Below, piece after piece: positions 1 through 5,452 of a stretch of DNA of 5,683 nt. Under the pieces are notes generated by a model, which made no database searches, was not told the origin of the DNA, and worked only from the letters and a program-made list of their open reading frames with translations. The DNA comes from Propionibacterium sp. (GTDB taxonomy: Bacteria > Actinomycetota > Actinomycetes > Propionibacteriales > Propionibacteriaceae), in NCBI GenBank assembly GCA_012514785.1, contig JAAYZP010000124.1, forward strand, positions 1 to 5,683, given 5' to 3'. The translations under genes and the position numbers were made by a program. Every line of letters begins with the position of its first letter. Positions within the stretch are counted from its first letter, which is position 1.

Positions 1-233
1 ACCTGGATCTTCTTCTCGCCGGCAGACTCGAGGACGACGTCGACGTCGCGGTCCTCCTCCTCCTCGGCAGCGGCAGCCTCGCCAGCGCCACCGGCGGCCG
101 GAGCAGCAACAGCCACCGGGGCCGCTGCCTTCACGTCGAAGGTTTCCTCGAACAGCTTCACGAAGTCCGAGAGTTCGATGAGGGTCATTTCCTTGAACGC
201 GTCAAGGAGCTCTTCGTTGGTGAGCTTCGCCAT
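1..233 (-). CDS. rplL: 50S ribosomal protein L7/L12 (partial, N-terminal 77 codons)
   Basis: L7/L12 is the multicopy stalk protein of the large ribosomal subunit; its dimers bind the L10 C-terminal helix and recruit translation factor GTPases. The gene starts at ATG (231-233) and runs off the left edge. Residues 1-35 form the helical dimerisation and L10-binding domain (starting MAKLTNEELLDAFKEMTLIE). Residues 36-60 are an Ala/Gly/Pro then Glu-rich hinge, and the globular C-terminal domain begins near residue 62 (DVDVVLESAGEKKIQ). About 50 residues of the roughly 128-residue family length are missing. An AAAGGA ribosome-binding site lies at 242-247, 8 bases before the ATG. Only 48 bases separate it from the rplJ stop and no terminator is seen there, so the two genes are co-transcribed. 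Identity is seen directly in the sequence and is not in doubt. Confidence 0.97.
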   Translation of the reverse strand, partial: MAKLTNEELLDAFKEMTLIELSDFVKLFEETFDVKAAAPVAVAAPAAGGAGEAAAAEEEEDRDVDVVLESAGEKKIQ

Positions 234-281
234 GTTTGGCGTCCTTTCGTTTGAGTCGCAGCAGCGTCAGCTGCAACGGAT

Positions 282-896
282 TTATTCCGCAGCTTCTGCT
301 GCTTCGGGTGCCGAGTCCTCGGCGGGGGTCTCTGTGGCCTCGGCGGCGGGCGCTGCGCCAGCGCCACCAATCACATCGGGATTCTCCTTCGCCTTGGCCT
401 CGAGCGCACCCACGACGCGGGCGAGCTTGGAGGCGGGGGCTGCGAAGGCGAAAGCGGCCTTGGACAGGTTCGCCTTGAGCGCACCCGCCATCTTCGACAG
501 GAGGACCTCGCGAGATTCGAGGTCAGCCAGCTTCAGCACGGCCTTGGCGTCGAGGATCTTGCCGTCCATGACGCCGCCCTTGATGGCCAGAGACGGATTG
601 TCCTTTGCGAAGTTCTTCAGGCCCTTCGTGACGGTTGCCACGTCGCCCGAGATGAACGCGATTGCCGTGGGGCCGGTGAGGGTCTCGTCGAGGCCCTCGA
701 TTCCAGCTTCCTTGGCGGCGATCGCGGTCAGGGTGTTCTTCGCAACGGCATAGGTGGCGTCCTCACCGAGTGAGCGACGCAGATCCTGCATGTTGCTCAC
801 GGTGAGCCCGCGGTACTCGGTCAGCACTGCAGCTGCGGAGTTGCTGAACTTGTCAGCGAGCTCGGCCACTGCGGCAGCCTTGTCCGGCCTTGCCAT
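282..896 (-). CDS. rplJ: 50S ribosomal protein L10
   Basis: L10 anchors L7/L12 dimers to 23S rRNA at the base of the ribosomal stalk, and the L10(L12)4 complex represses its own operon. The product is 204 residues. Residues 1-130 are the rRNA-binding domain (MARPDKAAAVAELADKF; LTEYRGLTV at 25-33; VAKNTL at 51-56; LTGPTAIAF at 73-81). Residues 131-165 include the helix that carries L12 dimers (LLSKMAGALKANLSKAAFAF). An Ala/Pro/Glu-rich tail from about 175 makes it longer than the usual 165-180, as in many actinobacteria. I chose ATG 894-896 because AAGGAG at 902-907 sits 5 bases upstream and because family members begin at this Met. The frame stays open to 956, but those 20 residues are leader sequence. 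The stop is TAA at 282-284. It is preceded by its own promoter, leader and attenuator, and followed by rplL. Confidence 0.98.
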   Translation of the reverse strand: MARPDKAAAVAELADKFSNSAAAVLTEYRGLTVSNMQDLRRSLGEDATYAVAKNTLTAIAAKEAGIEGLDETLTGPTAIAFISGDVATVTKGLKNFAKDNPSLAIKGGVMDGKILDAKAVLKLADLESREVLLSKMAGALKANLSKAAFAFAAPASKLARVVGALEAKAKENPDVIGGAGAAPAAEATETPAEDSAPEAAEAAE

Positions 897-1076
897 TGGG
901 TCTCCTTCCGGTTCATCAACCCGGGGCCTGCGGCTCCGGGACCGAAGCCCAGGCAAGAAAAAAGCCCCGTGCCGGTGGCTCGGGGCGGCCGGCTCACGAC
1001 GGAGCGGCTGTCACGGTCACCTGCGCGGGCGCCCTGGCGGGCATTGAGGCTGTTCGCCACCTGCGGTCTTCGGCAA
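897..1076 (-). ncRNA. L10 leader (autoregulatory 5' UTR of rplJL)
   Basis: This 5' UTR of about 180 nt carries the hallmark of the L10 leader family, which binds the L10(L12)4 complex. Read on the minus strand, 1073-1055 is CCGAAGACCGCAGGTGGCG, the conserved AAGAC-GCAGGTG type element. A second GCAGGTG occurs at 1024-1018 (GCGCAGGTGACC). Between them a small GCCC-GCCA-GGGC hairpin (1042-1031) can form. The RNA ends with a terminator-like hairpin (955-986) before the rplJ ribosome-binding site. In Bacillus subtilis, L10(L12)4 binding to this leader promotes termination (established). The same attenuation mechanism here is an inference. The 5' end is estimated from the promoter and is not fixed exactly. 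Confidence 0.82.
955..986 (-). terminator. Intrinsic terminator/attenuator within the rplJ leader
   Basis: On the minus strand GCCCCG (986-981) pairs perfectly with CGGGGC (969-964). Inside that stem, past one A-A mismatch, GCC (979-977) pairs with GGC (973-971) around a 3-base ACC loop, giving 9 pairs. Six T follow directly (963-958), then CTT. This is a canonical Rho-independent terminator, 59 bases before the rplJ start codon and downstream of the rplJ promoter. It therefore acts as an attenuator of the ribosomal operon, not as the end of the upstream transporter operon alone. It would also stop read-through transcripts arriving from the importer genes. Confidence 0.85.
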
Positions 1077-1082
1077 GGACCA

Positions 1083-1112
1083 ACTATAGGTGCGCCGTCG
1101 TCGTCGCACCAA
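1083..1112 (-). promoter_or_regulatory. Putative promoter of rplJL
   Basis: On the minus strand a TTGGTG -35 candidate (1112-1107) and a TATAGT -10 candidate (1088-1083) are separated by 18 bases. The TATAGT is a good housekeeping-sigma box in an otherwise GC-rich stretch. It would start transcription near 1076, just before the first conserved element of the L10 leader. That position is what makes the call persuasive. The start site itself is not proven. Confidence 0.65.
1089..1110. promoter_or_regulatory. Dyad inside the rplJ promoter spacer (possible operator)
   Basis: GGTGCG (1089-1094) and CGCACC (1105-1110) form a perfect 6-bp inverted repeat with 10 bases between them. The dyad fills the spacer between the -35 and -10 candidates and touches both boxes. 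A protein bound here would block RNA polymerase. No known operator consensus is recognised, and a dyad this short can arise by chance in GC-rich DNA. Confidence 0.35.
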
Positions 1113-1149
1113 ATCGCGCCCAGAGCAAGCGGGGAGGTGGGTCCGGGGC

Positions 1150-1277
1150 GCTGGCGGGTGGGGACGTCGTCTCCCGCCCTGGATCGTGGCCGACGCCGAG
1201 GGCCGGGGCCCAGCGTAGTCGGGGTCGGCCCGATCCAACGCCCGACCTACCCTGAGCCGACGTCCCCACCCACCAGC
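1150..1277. repeat. Large nested inverted repeat / structured RNA element
   Basis: The outer arms 1150-1169 and 1258-1277 are 20 bases each and complementary at 19 positions. The single exception (1155/1272) is C-A on the plus strand but G-U on the minus strand, so a minus-strand transcript would pair all 20. Three more pairs follow (1171-1173 with 1254-1256). An inner stem of 13 pairs with one bulged base joins 1181-1194 to 1224-1236. Four further pairs (1196-1199 with 1219-1222) and an apical GGGC/GCCC hairpin (1200-1211) complete the fold. No U-tract follows on the minus strand and no flanking target duplication is seen. It lies between the ATPase gene and the rplJ promoter. It could be a boundary structure, a small RNA, or a dispersed palindromic repeat. 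Its function is unknown. Confidence 0.75.
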
Positions 1278-1439
1278 TCTTGCGCATCCACCTTCACGTG
1301 CGTCTGCTCCGCAGCTCACGGCGTACGACGCAGGGCACTCGCCCCCGCCCCCAGCCCGGAGCAAGTGAGACGTACTCCGCCGCATCACGGCACACGGTGC
1401 AGGTGCCCGGGGCCGTCCGTCGTCGGAGCTGCTGGAACC
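1278..1439. other. Non-coding stretch downstream of the ATPase gene
   Basis: Nothing I can defend as a gene or terminator is present. The open frames here have no convincing ribosome-binding sites and give low-complexity Arg/Pro/Gly translations. A 7-bp inverted repeat (TGCTCCG at 1305-1311, CGGAGCA at 1357-1363) with a 45-base loop is within chance for this composition. A weak GGCAC/GTGCC pairing just past the ATPase stop lacks a U-tract. Confidence 0.55.
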
Positions 1440-2195
1440 TCAGTAGTAGTACGCCATCGGGCCCTTGGGCCCCTGGAGGATCTTGATCTCCGTGTTGAAC
1501 ACACGCGTGAGGATGTCCTCGCGCATGATCTCCTCCGGCGTCCCGAACTCGACGACGACGCCGTCCTTCATCGCGCAGATCCGGTCGGAGTAGGCTGCGG
1601 CGAAGTTGATGTCGTGCAGCACGATCACGATCGTGCGCCGCAGCTGCGTCGCGGCCCGCTTGAGGTGCTGCATCATCAGCACCGAATGCTGCATGTCGAG
1701 GTTGTTCAGCGGCTCGTCCAGCAGCACGTACTCCGTGTCCTGCGCGAGGATCATCGCGACGTAGGCGCGCTGGCGCTGCCCGCCCGAGAGTTCGTCGAGG
1801 TAGCGGCCCTCGAGGTCGGTGAGCTCCAGGAAGTCGATCGCCCGGCTGATGATGCCCTCGTCCTCACGCGTGAGGCGGCCCTGCGTGTACGGGAAGCGCC
1901 CGAAGCCGACGAGCTGCCGCACGGTGAGCCTCGTGACGTAGTGGTTCTCCTGGCGGAGGATCGACACGATCGTCGCCAGGTCCTTGCTCGGGGTGCTCGC
2001 GACGTCGAGGCCCGCCACCTCGATCGAGCCGTCGTCCATGCCCATCAGCCGCCCGACCATGGTGAGCATCGTCGACTTGCCGGCACCGTTGGGGCCGACG
2101 AGCGCCGTGATGCCGCCCTTGGGGATGCTGAGGTCCACCGGGCCGATGGTCACTTCCGACGAGTAGTTCCGCGTGACGCGTTCCAGCGTGATCAT
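1440..2195 (-). CDS. Iron-siderophore ABC transporter, ATP-binding protein (FepC/YclP/CeuD type)
   Basis: This cytoplasmic ATPase of a type II (BtuCD-like) importer hydrolyses ATP to drive ferric-siderophore entry through the two permeases encoded just upstream. In its 251 residues the Walker A is GPNGAGKST (34-42), the Q-loop Gln is 82 (SILRQEN) and the ABC signature is LSGGQ (136-140). Walker B is YVLLDEP (156-162, catalytic Glu161), the D-loop is NNLD (164-167) and the switch His is 194 (LHD). All catalytic motifs are intact. The run LRQENHYVTRLTVRQLVGFG is typical of iron-chelate ATPases of this subgroup. The ATG (2193-2195) lies one base after the permease B stop, and a modest AAGGGG site at 2206-2211 suggests translational coupling. 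The stop is TGA at 1440-1442. It is the last gene of the operon. The substrate is inferred from family and iron box. Confidence 0.93.
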   Translation of the reverse strand: MITLERVTRNYSSEVTIGPVDLSIPKGGITALVGPNGAGKSTMLTMVGRLMGMDDGSIEVAGLDVASTPSKDLATIVSILRQENHYVTRLTVRQLVGFGRFPYTQGRLTREDEGIISRAIDFLELTDLEGRYLDELSGGQRQRAYVAMILAQDTEYVLLDEPLNNLDMQHSVLMMQHLKRAATQLRRTIVIVLHDINFAAAYSDRICAMKDGVVVEFGTPEEIMREDILTRVFNTEIKILQGPKGPMAYYY

Positions 2196-2196
2196 G

Positions 2197-3306
2197 TCAG
2201 AGTCGCCCCTTACGAAGGATGTAGAAGAGGAAGAAGCCGCCGCCGACGAGCTCGATGATGATGCCCACCGAGCCCTGGGCGTAGAAGATGTGCCGCAGCA
2301 CGAAGTGCGCCCCCGCCATCACGACGATGCCCACCAGCCACGCCATCGGGAAGACGTAGCGGTGGTCGTAGGTGTCCGAGAGCTGGTAGGCGATCATCGC
2401 GATGAGGAAGCCGAGGAAGGTCATCGGCCCGACGAGCGCCGTCGAGACCGCCATGAGGACCGCAGTCAGGAGCAGGACGACGAGCGTCTCCCGGCGCTGG
2501 TTGATGCCGAGGTTCGTGGCCGCCTGCGGGCCGAGCGCGAGCACGTTGAGCTTGCGGGAGCGCGCCCACAGCGCCCCGCCGGCGAGCCCGACGAGCACCA
2601 CCGACGGGATCAGGTACTCCGTCTTCGCCAACGCCACCGAGCCGATGAGCCGGGCCGTGAGTAGGTCGAACTCGCTCGGGGTCAGCAGCCGCTGCATGAA
2701 CGTGGAGAGCGCTCCGAGGCCGCCGCCGATGACGATGCCGACGAGCAGCGTCACCTGGAGGTTGCCCCGTTGGCCGGCGAACAACCAGCCGTACAGGGCG
2801 CCCGCGAAGAGCACCATGACCAGCACCTGGCCCAGGAATGGCACGATCCCGGTGACCGTCATCACGCCGGCCGCGCCCAGCAGGAACACGGCGCCGGTCT
2901 GCACGAGCCGGTAGAGGGCCTCGAAGCCCATGATCCCCGGGGTGAGGATCCGGTTGTGCGTGACCGTCTGGAAGCTCACCGTCGCGACCGCCTGTGCGAA
3001 GGTCACGATCACGATCACCACGAGCGACTTCGCGCGCATCTGCGCGATCGTCCAGAAGCCCTCGCTCCCCACGGGCATGGGGTTGCCCCAAGCCATGGTG
3101 CCCACGACGACCCCCACCGCCAGTACGGCGAGGATCGCGAAGATGATCCAGTACCGGCGCGTGGAGGCGGCGGTCGGCAGGGGGCCCGAGGCTCGGGCGC
3201 GAGCGGTGTCGCTGCGTTCGTGCGTCCCGTGGGTGAGGCACGTCATCGCGCTGAGGCAGACGGCGTCGGCGCGCACCTCATCGCAGCGGGGCTGGGCTCT
3301 AAGCAC
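2197..3306 (-). CDS. Iron-siderophore ABC transporter permease B (FecCD family, YclO/CeuC-like)
   Basis: This is one half of the inner-membrane channel of the importer, 369 residues. After a hydrophilic N-terminus, hydrophobic segments begin at about 53-72 (YWIIFAILAVLAVGVVVG). Further segments lie near 94-112, 131-155, 158-178, 185-200, 230-247, 275-292, 320-337 and 346-364. Family marks are TVTHNRILTPGIMGFEALY (114-132), which fits the second permease of YclNO/CeuBC pairs, and LVGPMTFLGFLIAMIAYQLS (291-310), which includes the ATPase-coupling region. I chose GTG at 3304-3306 because AGGA (3313-3316) sits 6 bases upstream. It overlaps the permease A stop by 8 bases. An internal ATG at 3244-3246 would remove 20 residues. 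The N-terminal extension holds Cys8, Cys17, Cys23, His26 and His29, which is unusual for the family. Expression is probably coupled to permease A. Confidence 0.9.
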   Translation of the reverse strand: MLRAQPRCDEVRADAVCLSAMTCLTHGTHERSDTARARASGPLPTAASTRRYWIIFAILAVLAVGVVVGTMAWGNPMPVGSEGFWTIAQMRAKSLVVIVIVTFAQAVATVSFQTVTHNRILTPGIMGFEALYRLVQTGAVFLLGAAGVMTVTGIVPFLGQVLVMVLFAGALYGWLFAGQRGNLQVTLLVGIVIGGGLGALSTFMQRLLTPSEFDLLTARLIGSVALAKTEYLIPSVVLVGLAGGALWARSRKLNVLALGPQAATNLGINQRRETLVVLLLTAVLMAVSTALVGPMTFLGFLIAMIAYQLSDTYDHRYVFPMAWLVGIVVMAGAHFVLRHIFYAQGSVGIIIELVGGGFFLFYILRKGRL

Positions 3307-4339
3307 GGCGGGTCCTGAGGAGTAGGTAGACGAAGACGACGGCGCCGATGACCGCGAGGATCACGGAGACCGGCACCTCGAAGGGCATGATCACCACGCG
3401 GGCGATGATGTCGCACACGGTCACGATCCACACGCCCGCCAGCGCCACCCAGGGCAGGTTCGAGCGCAGGTCGTCGCCGCGGAACATGGACACGATGTTG
3501 GGCACGATCAGCCCCAGGAACGGGAGGTTGCCGACGACGACGGTGACGATGCCGCTGGCCAGCGCGATCAGCCCCGTGCCGAGGAACACCACCATGCGGT
3601 AGTTCAGGCCGATGTTGGTGGCGAAGTCCTGCCCCATGCCGGCAGCGGTGAAACGGTCCGCGGCGACGAACACCACGACGACGACGATCAGCACAGCCCA
3701 CATCGGCTCGTACTGGCCGCGGATCACGGACGTGAACGAGCCCTGGAACCAGATGCCGAGGCTCTGCTGCATGTTCGTTGACAGCGCGATGTAGGTGGAC
3801 AGCGCCCCCACCACCGAGCCGATCATCATGCCGACGATGGGCACGATCACCGACGACTTCAGCGTCACCCTCTGCAGGAACGCGAAGAAGATCATGGTGC
3901 CGATGAACGCGGCCACGACGGCGAAGACCATCCGAACCAGCAGCGACGCCTCCGGCATGAAGATCATCGCGCACAGCAGCCCGAGCCCGGCCCACTCCGT
4001 CGTGCCGGTGGTGGTGGGCTCGACGAAGCGGTTCTGCGTGATCATCTGCATCACGAGCCCGCACATGGCCATGACGGCACCGGAGAGCACGAGTGCGACC
4101 GTGCGCGGGATGCGGGTGATCGCGAACATCTCGGCGCCGTCGTCGGCCCCGAGGATGTCGTAGACCCCGACGCTGAGCGACGTGACGACCAGCGCCAGCG
4201 TCACCAGGACCGCGACGACGAAGCCCCAGCCCAGCGGGCGCCGCTGGCCGCGCGCGGAGGGCGCGCCGTCGGGGCGGACAACGCCGTCAGGCTCCCGGGT
4301 GTCCCCGGGAGCCTGCGGCGTGGTGGATGCGGATCGCAA
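3299..4339 (-). CDS. Iron-siderophore ABC transporter permease A (FecCD family, YclN/CeuB-like)
   Basis: This is the other half of the membrane channel, 346 residues. A charged, Pro-rich cytoplasmic N-terminus (1-36) precedes hydrophobic segments near 38-60, 79-100, 116-128, 133-155, 163-186, 213-227, 249-270, 296-314 and 324-342. FecCD marks are TRIPRTVALVLSGAVMAMCG (75-94), TQNRFVEPTTTGTTEWAGLG (101-120, typical of YclN-type permeases) and GNLPFLGLIVPNIVSMFRGD (270-289, the coupling loop to the ATPase). The start is TTG (4337-4339). It lies one codon past the in-frame TGA of the lipoprotein gene, and no ATG or GTG is available before the first membrane segment. No good ribosome-binding site precedes it, so reinitiation after the upstream stop is likely. 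Codons 9-18 form a strong hairpin (4288-4315). The stop is TAG at 3299-3301. Confidence 0.9.
   Translation of the reverse strand: MRSASTTPQAPGDTREPDGVVRPDGAPSARGQRRPLGWGFVVAVLVTLALVVTSLSVGVYDILGADDGAEMFAITRIPRTVALVLSGAVMAMCGLVMQMITQNRFVEPTTTGTTEWAGLGLLCAMIFMPEASLLVRMVFAVVAAFIGTMIFFAFLQRVTLKSSVIVPIVGMMIGSVVGALSTYIALSTNMQQSLGIWFQGSFTSVIRGQYEPMWAVLIVVVVVFVAADRFTAAGMGQDFATNIGLNYRMVVFLGTGLIALASGIVTVVVGNLPFLGLIVPNIVSMFRGDDLRSNLPWVALAGVWIVTVCDIIARVVIMPFEVPVSVILAVIGAVVFVYLLLRTRRA
4288..4315 (-). promoter_or_regulatory. Perfect 12-bp hairpin in the first codons of permease A
   Basis: On the minus strand CAGGCTCCCGGG (4315-4304) and CCCGGGAGCCTG (4299-4288) are exact complements with a 4-base loop (GACA), giving an exceptionally stable stem. 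No U-tract follows, so it is not a canonical terminator. It lies 28 bases past the lipoprotein stop, inside codons 9-18 of permease A. Intercistronic hairpins after binding-protein genes (as in malE-malF) protect the upstream message from 3' exonucleases. That role, or throttling of permease translation, is inferred here. Confidence 0.8.
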
Positions 4340-4342
4340 GGA

Positions 4343-5398
4343 TCAGGCCTGTTCCATCGCTTCCGCGATGCTGTTGAAGAACTCGGTGTAGATCCCGATG
4401 CCCTCGTCGAGGTAGGTGAACTGCGGCATGTAGACGATGCGACCCTCCTGGACTGCGGTCACGTTCTGCAGCGCCGCGGAGCCGGCAAGCAGCTCGTTGG
4501 CCGGGGTGTAGGTCTCGCCCGAGTTGGCCGAGGTGGCGGCGTCGCGGTCGAGGACGAGGATCCAGTCCGGGTTGGAGTCGGCGATCGCCTCGACGGAGAT
4601 GTCGTCGCCCTCGTGGTTGGAGCTGGCGTCGTCGACGGTGAGCGCCGGGGTCAGGCCCAGGATGTCGAACGCGGGCCCGACGGAGCGGCCCTCGGTGGGC
4701 GCGGCGAAGTTGATCTCGCCGCCGGAGGTGATGACGCCGAGCACGGTCTGCGAGGAGTCGTAGGCGGCCTGGACGCGCGCCACTGCGGCGTCGAACTCGT
4801 CGACGTCCGCCTGTGCCTCGGCCTCTTTGCCGAAGATCCTGCCCAGCTCGGTGACGTGGCGCTTCAGCTCGGCGCCGAAGTCCTCGCCGTCGCGGGGCGA
4901 GTAGTCGACGACGGTGGCGCCGGGCACGAGCGCGGCGATGTCCTCGTTGTACTGCGTGAAGCGCTGGCCGGAGACCACGAGGTCGGGCTGCGCGGCGACG
5001 ATGAGCTCCAGGTTGGGCTCGCGGTGGTTACCGATGTCGGCGATGCCGGCATCCTTGTAGCCGAGGTCGGGGCGCATCAGGGAGACGGCGGCGGCGCTGA
5101 GCTCGACGCCCCACTCGTCGAGGATCGCGAAGCTGCGGTTGTCGAGGGCGACGACGCTCTCCGGCGGCACGGCGATGGTGTGGACGCCGAGGTTGGACTC
5201 GGTCTCGATGGTGCCGGCTGCGGCGGCGTCGTCGGCGCCTTCGTCGGCCTGGGACTCGTCGTCGCTCGGCGCAGCGGCCGGGCTCTCGTCGGGCGTGGTT
5301 TCGGGGGCGGCGTCGTCCGTCCCGCAGGCGGCGAGGCCGAGGGCCAGCGCGGCCGAAGCTGCAACAGCGACCAGTCTGTTGATACGTCCAAGACGCAT
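4343..5398 (-). CDS. Iron-siderophore substrate-binding lipoprotein (FhuD/FepB-fold, YclQ/CeuE-like)
   Basis: This is the extracellular, membrane-anchored receptor that captures a ferric siderophore and hands it to the permeases; 351 residues. A type II signal peptide (RINRLV, then an Ala/Leu-rich core) ends in the lipobox LAAC (22-25), so Cys25 is lipidated. Residues 26-68 are an acidic Ala/Asp/Glu/Pro linker. The periplasmic-binding fold follows, with IVAAQPDLVVSG (133-144), INFAAPTEGRSVGPAFDILG (229-248) and NPDWILVLDRD (276-286). CeuE coordinates iron with a His and a Tyr beside an Arg-lined pocket. His262 (SNHEGDD), Tyr329 (PQFTYLDEG), Arg146 and Arg238 are candidate equivalents by position, not by alignment. 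ATG 5396-5398 has AGGAG (5408-5412) 9 bases upstream. It is the first gene of the operon, under a DtxR-type box. The exact siderophore is unknown. Confidence 0.93.
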   Translation of the reverse strand: MRLGRINRLVAVAASAALALGLAACGTDDAAPETTPDESPAAAPSDDESQADEGADDAAAAGTIETESNLGVHTIAVPPESVVALDNRSFAILDEWGVELSAAAVSLMRPDLGYKDAGIADIGNHREPNLELIVAAQPDLVVSGQRFTQYNEDIAALVPGATVVDYSPRDGEDFGAELKRHVTELGRIFGKEAEAQADVDEFDAAVARVQAAYDSSQTVLGVITSGGEINFAAPTEGRSVGPAFDILGLTPALTVDDASSNHEGDDISVEAIADSNPDWILVLDRDAATSANSGETYTPANELLAGSAALQNVTAVQEGRIVYMPQFTYLDEGIGIYTEFFNSIAEAMEQA

Positions 5399-5403
5399 AT
5401 TCG

Positions 5404-5419
5404 TCTACTCCTGAGTAGA
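5404..5419 (-). promoter_or_regulatory. Ribosome-binding site inside a 16-bp palindrome
   Basis: TCTACTC (5404-5410) and GAGTAGA (5413-5419) are exact complements with two bases between them. In the mRNA this would fold as a 6-bp stem with CAGG in the loop, so the AGGAG site of the lipoprotein gene (minus-strand 5412-5408) is partly looped and partly paired. It may modulate translation initiation or be a protein site. Either role is an inference. Confidence 0.6.
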
Positions 5420-5423
5420 TAGG

Positions 5424-5448
5424 CCCGGGGCCAGCACCGCACCCCGGG
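5424..5448 (-). promoter_or_regulatory. GC-rich stem-loop in the lipoprotein 5' UTR
   Basis: CCCGGGG (5424-5430) pairs with CCCCGGG (5442-5448) around an 11-base loop. It sits between the iron box and the ribosome-binding-site palindrome, so the leader of the importer mRNA would contain two stem-loops in a row. No U-tract follows it on the minus strand, so it is not an intrinsic terminator. Confidence 0.55.
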
Positions 5449-5452
5449 TTAG

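Noticed and set aside
1150..1277. Nested inverted repeat as a transposon-derived MITE
   Set aside because: I see no flanking target-site duplication and no recognisable insertion sequence ends, so a mobile origin is left open and not called.
1084..1287. Small minus-strand open frame of 67 codons between the ATPase gene and rplJ
   Set aside because: Its sequence is dictated by the nested inverted repeat. The translation is low complexity, no clear ribosome-binding site precedes it, and it ends inside the rplJ promoter.
1380..1442. Possible terminator just after the ATPase stop
   Set aside because: The best pairing is a 5-bp GGCAC/GTGCC stem with no T-run on the minus strand, which is not enough to call an intrinsic terminator.
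969..2258. Long open frame on the plus strand (about 429 codons)
   Set aside because: It runs antisense across the intergenic region and the whole ATPase gene, gives Arg/Val/His-rich sequence with no domain, and reflects the GC-rich codon pattern of the opposite strand.
2210..3241. Long alternative minus-strand frame of 343 codons within permease B
   Set aside because: The translation is Arg/Pro/Gly/Asp-rich without membrane segments and is a frame shadow of a permease with clear family motifs.
4339..4343. Lipoprotein and permease A as one fused gene broken by a stop
   Set aside because: The two are in the same frame, but each part has the full family length, the lipoprotein ends at its expected C-terminus, and separate receptor and permease genes are the family norm.
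4613..5422. Plus-strand open frame of 269 codons opposite the lipoprotein gene
   Set aside because: It is Gly/Val/Asp-rich antisense to a gene with a clear signal peptide, lipobox and binding-protein fold, with no ribosome-binding site or recognisable domain.
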